Shown: positions 11,541-22,647 of the stretch, piece by piece | How positions within the stretch are numbered: position 1 is the stretch's first letter | Layout: the number at the start of each line of letters is the position of its first letter | Assembly (NCBI GenBank): GCA_034440615.1 | Contig: JAOTOM010003678.1 | Span: 112,371-176,370, forward strand | Origin: Ashinkailepas kermadecensis | Taxonomy: Eukaryota; Arthropoda; Thecostraca; Neolepadidae | Direction: 5' to 3' | DNA length: 64,000 nt | Translations under genes and position numbers: made by a program | The notes under the pieces: generated by a model | Database searches by the model: none | What the model was told of the DNA's origin: nothing | Seen by the model: the letters and a program-made list of their open reading frames with translations, nothing else

Positions 11541-13261
11541 AGCTCCACCACTCTTCCACCGGAACAGGGAAGCCCTGGAGGAGCTTAATGACGGCTGGAT
11601 CCTTTGCTCAGGGAAAGTTGGCGCTGTATGTGACGGCTGGGGAAACGTCGCTGCACTTGAGTTGTTGAATTCCTACGCTTGCGACACCTCACAAGCTGTC
11701 ATGGAACCATCGGAGCATTAAACTTGCAAGAAAAAAACAGTAGAAGGCACCTACGACTCGCTGAACGACCGGGGGCAAGTGCCAAAATCGCGGGTGATGT
11801 CGAATGCACCACAGATGTCAGCCATGGTCGTTGTTGGAAACACCAGGTCGTTCTGGATTTGAGCTACGAAGAGGACGAGTGGACACATACGCTCTTCTTG
11901 CAAATTGTGGTCTGGTTAACCAAATGACCTTGACCGGTCGCCACACGGCTTCCGGTCTTGTGGACCTGTTGGGTGGTGGCGTGCAAGAAGGGATTCCGCG
12001 GGCTAGCTTTGTTCTCTGGAGAATGCATCCAGTAAAGCCTGGTAATTCTGATCCTGGACATAGGCCCATTGTCTTGAGTGCTTACACGGCCGAGCGCCGT
12101 CAAGCAAGCATGCAGAGCAAAGGGATATGATAAGATGAGATACATTTACCAACTTGCATTGCTGGAGACAGAACTAAAAGCAGCGTCCCTCTAGAGGCCT
12201 GAACTCGAAGCGCCAGGACATAAGCCAAAGTTCTGTCCATTTACCGGCCGGGAAGAGTGGCGAGTGCTGGCTGTGGTGCGGGATCGCCGTTAGCTGCCTG
12301 CGCCCAGGAATGTCGCTGAAAATCCCTGTTTTAGAGCGAAGATTGACAGCACTTCAGGAGAAGTAGTGTGATTAAAGTTGATAGATTGCAAAATGAAAGG
12401 AACAGATTTGGCTCAGAGTGAGAAAATTAGAACACGAAATGCTGTATTAAACCGTGAATCGACGTCGAAAGTTCCCCGCGATCGTGAATGCCCGCCGCGA
12501 GCCTCATTCTTTGAACGCAGAGCAGGCACTCCATAGACAAGTATTGGGATAACAATGGGCAAAGATGAACATTAAAAGTGGGGCACAATAGACTCTCAGT
12601 GGAAAAATTCGAATGCACAGCTCCGCAAACAGTGTAGCCAAATAGGATAGGCTGCTGCACACGAAACAGGGGTCGAGACAAGGGAAAACTCGTTATTTCG
12701 GTTTCACAAGCGTAGCGGTCCCTCCCGACCGCTCCGATGAACGTTTGTACACACCATGCGCACGGCAGTCGGCTCGCTCGAGTCTCGCCTTCGCCCGCAA
12801 CAAGCAGGTATACGTGGATAGAGCTAGGTGTGCTCAGGCTGGTGTTTCTAGCAGAGCATAACCGGCCAGTCTGTTTTTTTTTTGACAAAGTTGACTCGCC
12901 ATAGAAATAGTCTTCCTACACCCGAACTTGGTTTACTGGGTGGATGCGTCATTGCATATCCGAACGTGGTTCTAAGTGTTAACCCAATGTGCATTTATCA
13001 AAGCAAGCAAAGAGATGGTGTTGCATCCGCTTCCCACGACATAGTCGATAAATATATTAATATTCATGTTCATATTCACGACCGCGGGGTTATTCACCCG
13101 GGCAGTGGTCATTGGGTAGATGGTTCAGCAGCACACTCTTAGCGACAGCATCAGATGCAGAATTGACATCGCAACATCAAAACACACTCGCCAAACAATG
13201 CTTATATAGCTGAGAACATATAAATGTAGCAGTCGGGTGAATGACCTTATAAAATCAGCCC
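11541..13261. other. No gene recognised
   Basis: Unique sequence. The longest frame is 153 codons on minus (12427-12888), with no known motif. An eight-base or longer T-run at 12876-12884 lies inside its 5' end. No splice-supported exon could be argued. Confidence 0.4.
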
Positions 13262-14165
13262 CAGGGCACGCGTGAAGCCGTCGCAACGTAATGTTGTGAC
13301 CTCAGAAGGCACCAAGTTGTACATCATGGGAGCTGCCACACAAAATCGGATTTTTCCCGAATCAGTTTTGAGCGAAGAACATGGAAGTCTGTCTTGTCTT
13401 GTGTTGCCGTTCCACGGCGCTCGATGTTCAATAAATGCAGCCGCTAGCGATTCAGTGTAGCGATTAGCGATACTGCGTGGGTCGAATACGGAGTTCAGCA
13501 CGCTTCTCCGTCCGCAACCATCCCAACCTCTCTGGCAGGTCGGACACATGGTCGAATTTACGGCGGTTGAAAATACCTGGAGCTTCATAATTAATATTTC
13601 CTCTCGTTGGATCAAATTTTGCTTGGTACAGTTCCAATCAGCTGATAGGCAATATCTGACCTACGTGAGAGAATGTGGGCCTTCACGAGCGTAGCCAGCA
13701 CATAGTCAGGTAGATATTGCCGCACATGAGAAAAGCCAAACGTCATGCTCATGCACTTGCGGCTGGCAATGTTCACGTGAGCGTTCGAAGACATATTTTT
13801 GTTCAAAGTAACGCTACATTTCTTGCCTTTTTCACACATTTTGGGAACGGCGGTGCGAAAAGAAACCTGAAAGTGCGGCATTGTTCGTAGGCTTTGACGA
13901 CTTCCGAGCGCTATTAGTTGAGTTTCGCTTGCATTTACTTTGAGACCGTTCATGTGAAAACAACAGTCGAGAGATCCGAGACTGGTGTCCAGGTACGTCC
14001 TGAAGTTCATGTTTTCCCCTCAAATTAAGACCTGATTATCACCAGCATACTGTACGATACGGCGGCCATCTGAGAACAACGGACGTTCATTGGCAAATAA
14101 TGAAAGCGGCCCCAGCGGAGAACGCTGGAAAATACCCATGCCATTCTTCAGGATCGCGACTTACG
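13262..14165 (-). pseudogene. Decayed LINE reverse transcriptase, 3' half
   Basis: Minus-strand remains of a CR1/Jockey-type non-LTR retrotransposon polymerase, which in an active element copies its own RNA at the target site. From 14165 downward one can read the region before the active site (QRSPLGPLSLFAN), then YAGDNQVLI at about 14050-14024 in place of YADDTQ, so the first catalytic Asp of motif C is Gly. A frame of 133 codons (14010-13612) follows with the thumb (NGLKVNASETQLIALGS, LPDYVLATLVKAHILS) and then the C-terminal region (13615-13247, IRFCVAAPMMYNLVPSEV, compare the usual SFxxxAPxxWNxLP). Frames change between these blocks and stops occur, for example just after the active site. 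No endonuclease domain is left. It is an old 5'-truncated copy. Confidence 0.85.
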
Positions 14166-14812
14166 ATGCCGTCCTATGCCATCTTGCAGCGATACATTTA
14201 TGTGCATTCGTGAAGGTATGTGGAAAGCCGTGTAGTAGCAATGTCACAAGGGCGTAGTTGTGGAGTAAAATCGCATGATTACATCGACACATTTAATCAA
14301 ATTTATCCGACATGGGAGCGAGATTTCTTCGCGATCGGTACCGCCAAAGGTAGGGCAGAGAGCTGCCAGTCAGTCGTCAGCTGGGGTGCCGAGAAAGTAT
14401 AGCTTGATGTCCCTGTCTCTTTACAGAAAATGGCTTGCTAATTGCAGGCTCATTCATATTATTTTATGAAGCAATGCGTTTACTGGTCTACGTTTATCTA
14501 ACGAAATGTGCGAGGTATGTGGGGCATAAATAAACACCTGGTGAACCAAACGTCTCTGTCTTAAAGAATATAATACCTGCATTCTCATTTCGAATGCTCA
14601 AACTACACCTGCACAATGCACATGTGAATGACTATAGTGGTGGTGTATATGAACCTGCGGTCACATGTAAAATGTGTGCCAATATTTCCTGCAATCGAAC
14701 AGAGCATCTTAGGTCAGCGACGTGCGCAAATAAAGTTTAAAAAATGTTATCCGAGCATAAATTACGTGATATTAGATAAGCAACCCAATTGTAGTCGTCA
14801 GCTAATTTAACC
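14166..14812. other. No gene recognised
   Basis: Unique sequence. It may include more of the decayed LINE 5' to the recognisable part, but nothing can be read with confidence. Confidence 0.45.
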
Positions 14813-15004
14813 CGCCCCGTCTCGGGGGGTGTTCCCCCCCCCCTGAGGTTTTCTCAGGAGAACGGCAAAACGGCGGCGCGCAGCGCGGCGAAATTTTCAA
14901 TACCTTTTCTTTGATCTTTTGTGCGTCCGACCTGGCAATTTCAACTTCAGGTCATGCGAGGTCATTGGGCTAGCTGAGGTCAAAGAGGACCACCTCCGAA
15001 AATG
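14813..15004. other. GC-palindrome edge of the ~470-bp dimer
   Basis: Contains CCCGCCCCGTCTCGGGGGG, CTGAGG/TTTTCTCAGG and GCGCGCAGCGCG in quick succession, then GAGGTCA motifs. Such GC palindromes often mark ends of non-autonomous DNA elements, and similar ones lie at the ends of the inverted-repeat element at 24734-25720. No terminal inverted repeat partner was found on the far side. Confidence 0.35.
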
Positions 15005-15960
15005 TTTCAAGATCGATAGTTCATGTAAATAAAATATATTTAAATGAAACGTAGCACATTTGTACATATGATCAGTGGCTACAAATCGTATGTCTCGGAT
15101 TTTTGTTAGATATTAGGTCAGTGACCTGAGGTCACGGCCAATTTTGGGCCCATTTCGGGCCAATTTTCCCATTGTTGCAACATGTATCCTCTTCAACCAC
15201 CATTTTTACCTTCGTATGTGTGCAGAAGCATCAGGAGAATTTCCTCATCCAATTTTACCTTGAACTTCGTGAAGTGACCTGAGGTCAGTAGAAAATAGCG
15301 TACGCTAAGTGGGCTAAACCTTTTTCGACAACCCTGTTTTTATGGTTCATTTCAAGGTATCAATGCTTGCATGGTATCAAAATTGCACTTCACGATCCAA
15401 ATTACTCCCAGAAATCAAAACTATGAATCATACTCAAGGTCAAGGTCATTCTAGGTGATTGTGCTATAACGGTTTCTTTGTATGAGGATTGATAACTCAT
15501 GCTCGCGAAAATATATTGAAATGAAGGTACCACATGACCACAATTTGGCAGTGATTACAACACATACCTTTAATTTGTACTTGATGTCAAGTCAGTGGCC
15601 TAAGGTCACTACCACCTTAGCCCATGTTTCGTCAATGTGACTATTGCTGTAATATTTATGCTTGGATGTCTACCTTTTTGGGCTTTGTAATGCATGCGGA
15701 AGATTTAGAAGCTGAAAATTCAGAAATTTGTTCGACCTCCGTGAATGATCAGAGGTCACGGTACACTTTCTTAGAAAGTATAGAAAGCCGCAAGGTGAAC
15801 CAAATATATTTAGATACCCTCATTCGTTTGTTATATTTACGAGTTCCATGGCCTAAACAGCATCAAATTACCCAATGCAAATAACATTATAAATCATAGT
15901 CAAGGTCAAATTAATCCTAGGCCATCGTCGTATGACGGCAAATGCATACAAAATTTGTCG
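15005..15960. repeat. Diverged tandem dimer, ~470-bp unit, AGGTCA-rich
   Basis: Two diverged copies (about 15005-15478 and 15479-15960). Landmarks in the same order and spacing: AAATATATT(T/G)AAATGAA at 15031 and 15508; GTGACCTGAGGTCAC at 15121 against GTGGCCTAAGGTCAC at 15595; GTGACCTGAGGTCA at 15274 against ATGATCAGAGGTCA at 15745; CAAGGTCAA at 15435 and 15901. Offsets run from 477 down to 466. The AGGTCA-type palindromes are among the best conserved parts. There is no coding frame. It could be a remnant of a satellite or of a non-autonomous transposon with duplicated body. Confidence 0.75.
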
Positions 15961-16575
<615 letters not shown>

Positions 16576-17381
16576 GGACGAGAGCAGGAAGTAGGAGGGG
16601 GTAGCGTCTTTGCATTTTGTCATCAGTAATGTCGATCGTCAATAAATTATGACTGATATATGGTGCTGCTTCCTGGTGTCGCATTCAGCCAAAACATGGT
16701 TCTCCTGATCGGCGCATTACCGCCTATGGGGTAATTACCACGACTTTGGGCATCTTCACTAAAAGGATTGGTTTTCTATCGGCTACCGCAGTTCCTCCAG
16801 ACCAATTCCGTGCAGTCCTTGCCTCGGCTTCATCGAATTAACACTGCAGCCTGCAGGGCCTTGAAAATGTCCAGTGCTCGACTGTTCCAGCCAATAGGGA
16901 ATATTTTCATTTATGGCTGGGCATATGTGAGGCTATGAAGCAATAAAACGGCGCCAAGTCTGCCGGTCGGCGCGCGGTTTCGACACTTGCGAGGCCATCA
17001 TGACGTCTGCGACGCGGACCGGCCGATTTCGTCCGCCACGCCGCCACACGTCCCATCTGCAGTAAAATCATCGACGAACAATTCCATTAATGAAAGTCGC
17101 ATGTGGCCGTCTGCTCTGTACACGAGTCGCGCGCGTGCCATCAGCGTTGCGGCTGATTTATTGTCGCCAAACGGCTGCAGCTCGCGCCGTTAACAGCGTG
17201 GCACGTGCGCTGACGAATGTGCTGTCGCCCGCATGTTCCTGGCGTCGTGACCATTTCCAGCGTTAGCCGTTAGCCGAGGATGTGGCCGTTAGCCAACGTT
17301 GGCCGGGGATGTGGCAGCTGTCACGCGCACACAAAGTCCGTCCGCCCGGGCGCCGGCGGAACAGCACACGGGATGTGTGGG
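16576..17381. other. No gene recognised
   Basis: Unique sequence, becoming GC-rich towards the 78-bp array. GTTAGCCG-type words recur at 17262-17300, possibly the start of a small imperfect repeat. Confidence 0.45.
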
Positions 17382-17771
17382 CGGGTCTGCGGTAGCCGGC
17401 GGTTCGGCTGCAGTGCAGCACACTGGGGAGTGCCACGAGGGGGCACGTGACCGCGGGCCTGCGGTAGCCAGCTGTTCGGCTGCAGTGCAGCACACTGGCG
17501 GAGCTGCCCGACGCAGGGGGGCACGTGACCGCGGGTCTGCGGTAGCCAGCTGTTCGGCTGCAGTGCAGCACACTGGCGGAGCTGCCCGACGCAGGGGGGC
17601 ACGTGACCGCGGGTCTGCGGTAGCCAGCTGTTCGGCTGCAGTGCAGCACACTGGCGGAGCTGTCCGACGCAGGGGGGCACGTGACCGCGGGCCTGCGGTA
17701 GCCAGCTGTTCGGCTGCAGTGCAGCGCACTGGCGGAGCTGTCCGACGCAGGGGGGCACGTGACCGCGGGCA
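17382..17771. repeat. 78-bp minisatellite, 5 copies
   Basis: Units start with GCGGG(T/C)CTGCGGTAGCC at 17382, 17453, 17531, 17609 and 17687. The first is shorter (71 bp) and diverged. The unit is 26 codons and free of stops in several frames, so frames of 145-238 codons cross it on both strands. That many frames stay open on opposite strands argues against coding. Confidence 0.95.
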
Positions 17772-18938
17772 CGCTCATGTCAACTTTTGCTGTGGTGCAG
17801 CCGGACCGTCCAGATTCTAATGCAGTGAGGAGTTTGTTTGTACTTGCCTGGCGCCGGTAAGCGGTGGGGCGTTGACTAGCTAGCCCTCTCAGTGCAACAT
17901 TATTGCCTGCTCTCCCAGAGACGTGAGGATGATTTCTAGAGCTCCCCTCCCCCCCCCCCACCCCACCGTCCTGCACCAATCATGATAGACCAGTCATGCC
18001 TGTCCATGATTGGGCTAGCCAACCATATCAGTGTGTTGATATTGTGTCCGTACTGTGCCAATGCTCACTCGCAATGGCCACAGCAGCGATATTGTCGGAT
18101 ATTTTCCAGAGATGCCGAATGCCATTTATGAGCCACGGACATGACATTGCCCATTCATGCATGCCGAATCGTCCATAGCAAGTTGTCAGCATCCGACCAT
18201 GACTACTCGTGTAAAAAGCGTGTTCCAGTATTTCGAACCACGTATGATACTTAGAAGACGCCATGGAGGCTCGCAGAGTAACGGTGTCAGGTGTGGCGAT
18301 AGCGATCAAATAATCCGACCCTGGCAGCATACATTGGTGTTCTCTTTGACTCCCACCCCCTGGAAAAAACCTGATTACTCAGATGAAAATCATCGCATGC
18401 ACTACATGCAAACCCATAGACGTATCAAGCAACGCCCACGTGCGTTTATTAGCATTGCAATTGGTCATGGAAAAATCGCAGATAAAAGCATGTTCTCACG
18501 TCACTATCACATTGCTTATTCCCACCAGACATGTATATTTGACACGCATAACTTCGTGACATGACGCCTCAGCTGTTCATATGAAGGCACGGAGCGCCGA
18601 ATTGTCTTGTTTGTGACCCACAGTTCAGGAGCGGACGTAACAAGCGGATGGAAGCCAAGGCATAGCCCGCGTTGTGTGGAGTATTTAAGGGCGGGCTGGC
18701 TGTCACACCAGCCACAAGCTGCCCGTCGTATCGATCAGGTCCGGATCAGCGGCCGGTACATGCATGTCGTGTATGCTTGTTCTCGCAATATATACATATT
18801 AACTTTTTTGTTCAAGAAGTGGCTGAAGAAGAGAAGTGGAAGGGAACATAAAGCACATGGAAGAAACCGAACTGTACGTTTTCCTTCCATATGTTTTGAA
18901 TATGTAAAGGATTGCATTTGCACAGCGCGGTACAGAGA
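17772..18938. other. No gene recognised
   Basis: Unique sequence. A TATA-like GTATTTAAGGGCGGG at 18680-18694 is followed about 45 bp later by ATCAGGTC, which could be a chance promoter-like pair or part of an LTR. No gene follows. A 135-codon frame (18157-18564, plus) has no known domain. Confidence 0.4.
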
Positions 18939-19030
18939 CTGGTCCAAAGCTGGTCCAAAGTTGGTCCAAAGCTGGTCCAAAGCTGGTCCAAAGCTGGTCC
19001 AAACCTGGTCCAAAGCTGGCCCAAAGCTGG
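18939..19030. repeat. 11-bp minisatellite, about 8 copies
   Basis: Tandem CTGGTCCAAAG units with few substitutions. It lies about 60 bp beyond the 3' tail of the LINE at 19093-21600. Confidence 0.95.
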
Positions 19031-19261
19031 TTGCAATCCAGATCACAATGGCGGTATAAAGCCAACAGCATATCGTAATCTTTCGCGACTTCCGTATTTG
19101 TATGTATTTGTATTTGAGAGATTTAACAAACCGATTTCATAAAATGGATTAATATTTGGTTTGTGTCAGATTACAGTCAGATACATTTCACAAACATGAG
19201 CAAAAATGAAAGCAGCAAAACAACGGTATACAGGGAAAAACCGAACACGTGAAGTCAATTT

Positions 19262-21318
19262 ATAAGACGTTGTTCAGCATCGCGACGAACTCGCCCCGTG
19301 TCCGAGAAGCGGAAGTCGCCGGCGGCAGTAGGTTCCAGGCCGAGGCTGCCCGGAAGGAGAAGGCTCTACGTGACATGCTGAGGTGGAAAGGCGGTGGCTC
19401 CAGTGCCCCAGCCCCGTCGCACGAGTGGAGCGCCGAGAGACATCCGACCGCCGGCGGAACAGAGAACGGATCGCTTCGGGGGCTCGCGGATCATTCAGGG
19501 CTCTAAACACGGCGATGTTGTCGCGGTGGGTGACGAGGTCACGGACACTGCGCCAGCCCAGCGTTGCCACTGTCGGCGAGATATGATCACGACGACGAGC
19601 CCCTACGACGATCCTAGCCCCGAAATTGATCGCCTTCTGCACTCTTCCAAGGTGACATTGGGCGGCCCCGCCCCAGACAGTGAGGCAGTATAGGATGTAT
19701 GGAAAGACGTGAGACTGAATTAGGAGTTTGCGTGCTTCGGGTGTGAGATGGTGATGGATATTGTGGAGACAGAACAAGGTGGAGTTGCACTTTTTGATAA
19801 CGTGGGATATGTGCTCCTCCCAGGATAGGGTGCGGTCAATGATGACTCCCAGCATCTTCACGAATGGCGAGGGGGTTAGGACGTGACTGCCAATGTTGAG
19901 TTGGTAGGATATGGCTTTTTTAGGGATTGGGTCGTGCCGACAAGCAGTAGGGTAGTTTTAGTGGGGTTCATCTTCAAGGAGTTGGATGTGAAGTAAGACT
20001 GAATAGCAAGGATGGTGTTCTCCTGCCGGGATTTAAGAACGGGTAATTCATCAGGATGTGCAGAGTCTAGCAGCTGGGTGTCGTCGGCATATGATACCAG
20101 ACGTCCGTATGGAAGGTACGCTGGCAGGTCATTCATGAAGATGCTAAAGAGCCAGGGACCAACCAGGGATCCCTGAGGAACACCATGGGATAGCGGAAGG
20201 GATAAAGAGCCACCCCTCACCACCTGCCGCCGGTCAGTAAGGTAGCTGTGAAACCACCTCGGGTCGACGCCGTACCACTGCAGCTTACGCAGGAGGATAT
20301 CATGGTCGACGCTGTCGAAAGCTTTGCTTAGGTCGATTGAGATGACCGAAGCGATGTGACCAGTGTCGACACGACGTGTGATCCACTCGACAGCGTCGAC
20401 CAGGGCGTCCTCCGTCGAATGGCATGGCCTGTATGCATACTGGGAGGAGGAAAGAATATGATTAGTGACTAGATAAGAGGACAGCTGGCTACAGACTACT
20501 TTTTCACATAACTTGGATAAGACTGGCAAAATAGAGATTGGACGAAAGTTACTGGCGACATCCCGAGGCCCAGATTTGTGAAGTGGAACAACAGAAGCCG
20601 TTTTACACGATGTAGGGAACACGCATGAGACGACAGAAGTATTAATGAGGTGAAGTAGGTGAGGCCCGAGAACCGGAAAACAGTTGCGGAGAGCGTGCAG
20701 TGGTACGCCATCGACGCCAACCGCTCTCGACGAAGACATCTCACATATGGCTCTGAATAGTTCGGGCAGGGTCACCGGGTGTAGCCGGAGGCCGGTGGTA
20801 GTCACACGAGGTGGTCGCGGAGGGATGAGTGGAACGCCGTGGTTGCCAGCAACGAGATGAGCGGCAATGCGTGGGCCCACGGAAGCAAAGTGACGATTAA
20901 ATTCATCAGCCACCGTCGCTGCTAGGCCCCTCACGGCCCCCTCCCCTCCCCCGGCCGGTCGGAGCGCAAAGTCCCGGATGTAGCGCCAGAAATTGGCACG
21001 GTCTGTCAGCATTTGCGCACACACAAAGTCACGCCTGGCTTTTGCAAACACACATTTCACACGGTTTCGCAGCCTCCGATAAGCTTCCAAGTAATAATCC
21101 GTGCGATAGCTCCGCCAAGACTGAAAAGCCTGGTCACGGTCACGCATGAGTTGCAGCAGGTCCGGACTGTCACCTACCCACGGGCAACATGCCCGGCGGG
21201 GGTGGACGGTCTTGAGCGGACAATGCACGTTCACCGCCACATGCCACAAGTGCATGAACTCCTTTAGTTTCGCGTCTACCCCCGCTGCCCGGTACATACT
21301 GCTCCAGTCCGCCTGCAA
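19262..21318 (-). pseudogene. LINE reverse transcriptase, nearly intact
   Basis: Reverse transcriptase of a CR1/Jockey-type LINE, which primes cDNA synthesis on nicked target DNA. The first frame (480 codons, 21318-19879) carries, in order, FRPIS at residues 258-262, IDLSKAFDSVDH (motif A, catalytic Asp) at 328-339, GVPQGS (motif B) at 379-384 and YADD (motif C) at 410-413, all intact. The frame then slips at an A6/T6 run near 19918 and resumes in the next frame (19861 downward: VKMLGVIIDRTLSW, then the thumb region VVGARRRDHISP). A second slip lies at a G run near 19425, after which the usual C-terminus (RRAFSFRAASAWNLLPP) reads on to a stop at 19260-19262. Both breaks are one-base slips in homopolymers, so they may be sequencing errors. 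The N-terminal part is cut off from the endonuclease by the SINE. Confidence 0.88.
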
Positions 21319-21319
21319 G

Positions 21320-21482
21320 AAATGAAGGGGTCGAGTGGTCTAGGGGTAAGATGCTCGTCTCACAATCGAAAGATTGTGGGTTCGAGTCTCACCTGTCGCT
21401 ACTCTTCGCCCGCGACCAATCGGCGTGAGAGATTGGCGACGCTATATGACTGAACGGTCGACGTGTCGTAAAAACCAATAAC
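21320..21482 (+). mobile_element. tRNA-Val-like SINE (family B) inserted in the LINE
   Basis: Plus-strand head with A box TGGTCTAGGGGTAAGATG (21336-21353), a loop CTCACAA giving a CAC (Val) anticodon position, and B box GGTTCGAGTCT with a good 5-bp T stem (GTGGG/CTCAC) at about 21377-21393. The acceptor stem does not pair and the anticodon stem is weak, so it is not a functional tRNA gene. The body ends CGTAAAAACCAATAAC. Target duplication is CAAG (21316-21319 and 21483-21486). Removing the insert plus one CAAG restores an open LINE frame across the junction, which fixes the ends. The same 3' tail occurs at 5253-5314. Confidence 0.85.
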
Positions 21483-21486
21483 CAAG

Positions 21487-21600
21487 GCGTCCCAGTTAAT
21501 CTTGCGCCAGGGGCGATAGGTGAAGGACGCCCGGCGACACCGCAGCCCGCGGTAGGGCACGCGCACAATGATTGTCAGATGGTCAGCAATCGGTACGAGC
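21487..21600 (-). pseudogene. LINE endonuclease C-terminal fragment
   Basis: Minus-strand continuation of the same LINE on the other side of the SINE. It reads ADHLTIIVRVPYRG followed by TYRPWRKINWDA, the end of an apurinic-type endonuclease (usual SDHxxI motif) and the linker before reverse transcriptase. If the SINE and one copy of CAAG are removed, KINWDA joins LQADWSSMY in one frame. Upstream of about 21600 homology ends, marking the 5' truncation. Confidence 0.8.
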
Positions 21601-22345
21601 TATGTTATTAGACGTGAAGCAGGCGACAAGTAGCATATTTAAAGATGCGTAGTATATTATGTACATATGACCCCGTCGCATGCCCTTGTGAGCCAGTAGC
21701 CTACAAATTGCTCAAAATATAATCTTATCCACATTTTACCAGCTTCAAATTTGTCCAGCAAATTTGTCGGAAAATACTCCTTGACTTGGCACGTAACCAT
21801 TCAGGTAGCATTAATCTATAATAGCAAAAACGGCTGTTCAATCCCTGTCAGAAGGCCGTCTCATCCTGGGGTGTTGCTGGGGGTACATATATAACTTGCA
21901 TAACTAATCGCATACAACTTATTCTACATATTAATGTGTAGGTTATTGGGGAGACAAAAACAGCGTGCAGAGAATGGCAAGTTATTCATCTCCCCAGGTT
22001 GTCGTGGAGCATTAAGCATCTCGACCATGGTCCAAGTTCATCGAAACAAATAGAGCTTTAGCACGAAGATCCTTTTATTTTCAGAAGCAAAATGGCATTA
22101 GATGCTTAAGGTGACATCATACATTTCCCCAGATGTTACTTGGTTACTAAACATTGTACGACCACAGTATCGGTTAACAAACTAAAAGAGTCTTACCAAA
22201 AAGAATCTTTTTGTTCAACAAACTGTAGGAGCAAAGCTGTCAATGCCCACGTGGAAAAAACAAGCTTCAGCTGAAGTAGGACCCTCATTATCTGGGCCAA
22301 TTGATGCGGCGAGAATGCCCACCGCCGGTCGATGTGGTGACCTAG
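21601..22345. other. No gene recognised
   Basis: AT-rich unique sequence. No open frame of note and no element ends. Confidence 0.5.
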
Positions 22346-22412
22346 GCTGCCGCTGCCGCTGCCGCTGCCGCTGCCGCTGCCGCTGCCGCTGCCGCTGCCG
22401 CTGACGCTGACG
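22346..22412. repeat. (CCGCTG)n hexanucleotide microsatellite
   Basis: About ten CCGCTG units drifting to TGACGC at the 3' end. On minus it encodes a Gln-Arg run in a small frame that is not otherwise supported. Confidence 0.95.
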
Positions 22413-22647
22413 CTGACGCGGGGTACGGCAGGCGCCAGATCCGGCCCGTGCGGGGCCGGAAACAGTCACAATCGGGGGCGGCAGCAGGCCGCACGGAGCA
22501 GACGCGTCGTCCCGCCGCCACTAATGAGACGATTTGGCGCCTAGCGACTGCCGACCGGCGACCAGAGCCGACATGATGCGATTGTCAGGTCGGACAAAGT
22601 GGTCCCCGGCCTCGGCGGCGCCACGGCGAAACATGGCCCGCCCGGGC

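Larger units (their letters stand above)
19093..21600 (-). mobile_element. LINE (CR1/Jockey type), 5'-truncated, split by a SINE
   Basis: Minus-strand non-LTR retrotransposon. It is read from the end of the endonuclease domain (21600-21483), through reverse transcriptase (21318-19262), to a 3' UTR of about 170 bp that ends in a (TTTGTA)n-like microsatellite on plus (19093-19117), as many CR1/Jockey-clade elements do. It is truncated at the 5' end within the endonuclease, the usual outcome of incomplete target-primed reverse transcription. A SINE at 21320-21482 interrupts it. The coding part is damaged only by the SINE and two single-base slips in homopolymers, so the copy is young. Confidence 0.9.

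Noticed and set aside
17263..17979. 238-codon minus frame through the 78-bp array
   Set aside because: Frames of similar length are open on the opposite strand and in another register, as expected from a stop-free 26-codon unit.
18680..18730. TATA-like promoter GTATTTAAGGG with downstream ATCAGG
   Set aside because: No gene or element follows, and such matches are frequent by chance.
21326..21400. Functional tRNA-Val gene
   Set aside because: Acceptor stem unpaired and anticodon stem weak; it sits at the head of a SINE with target duplications.
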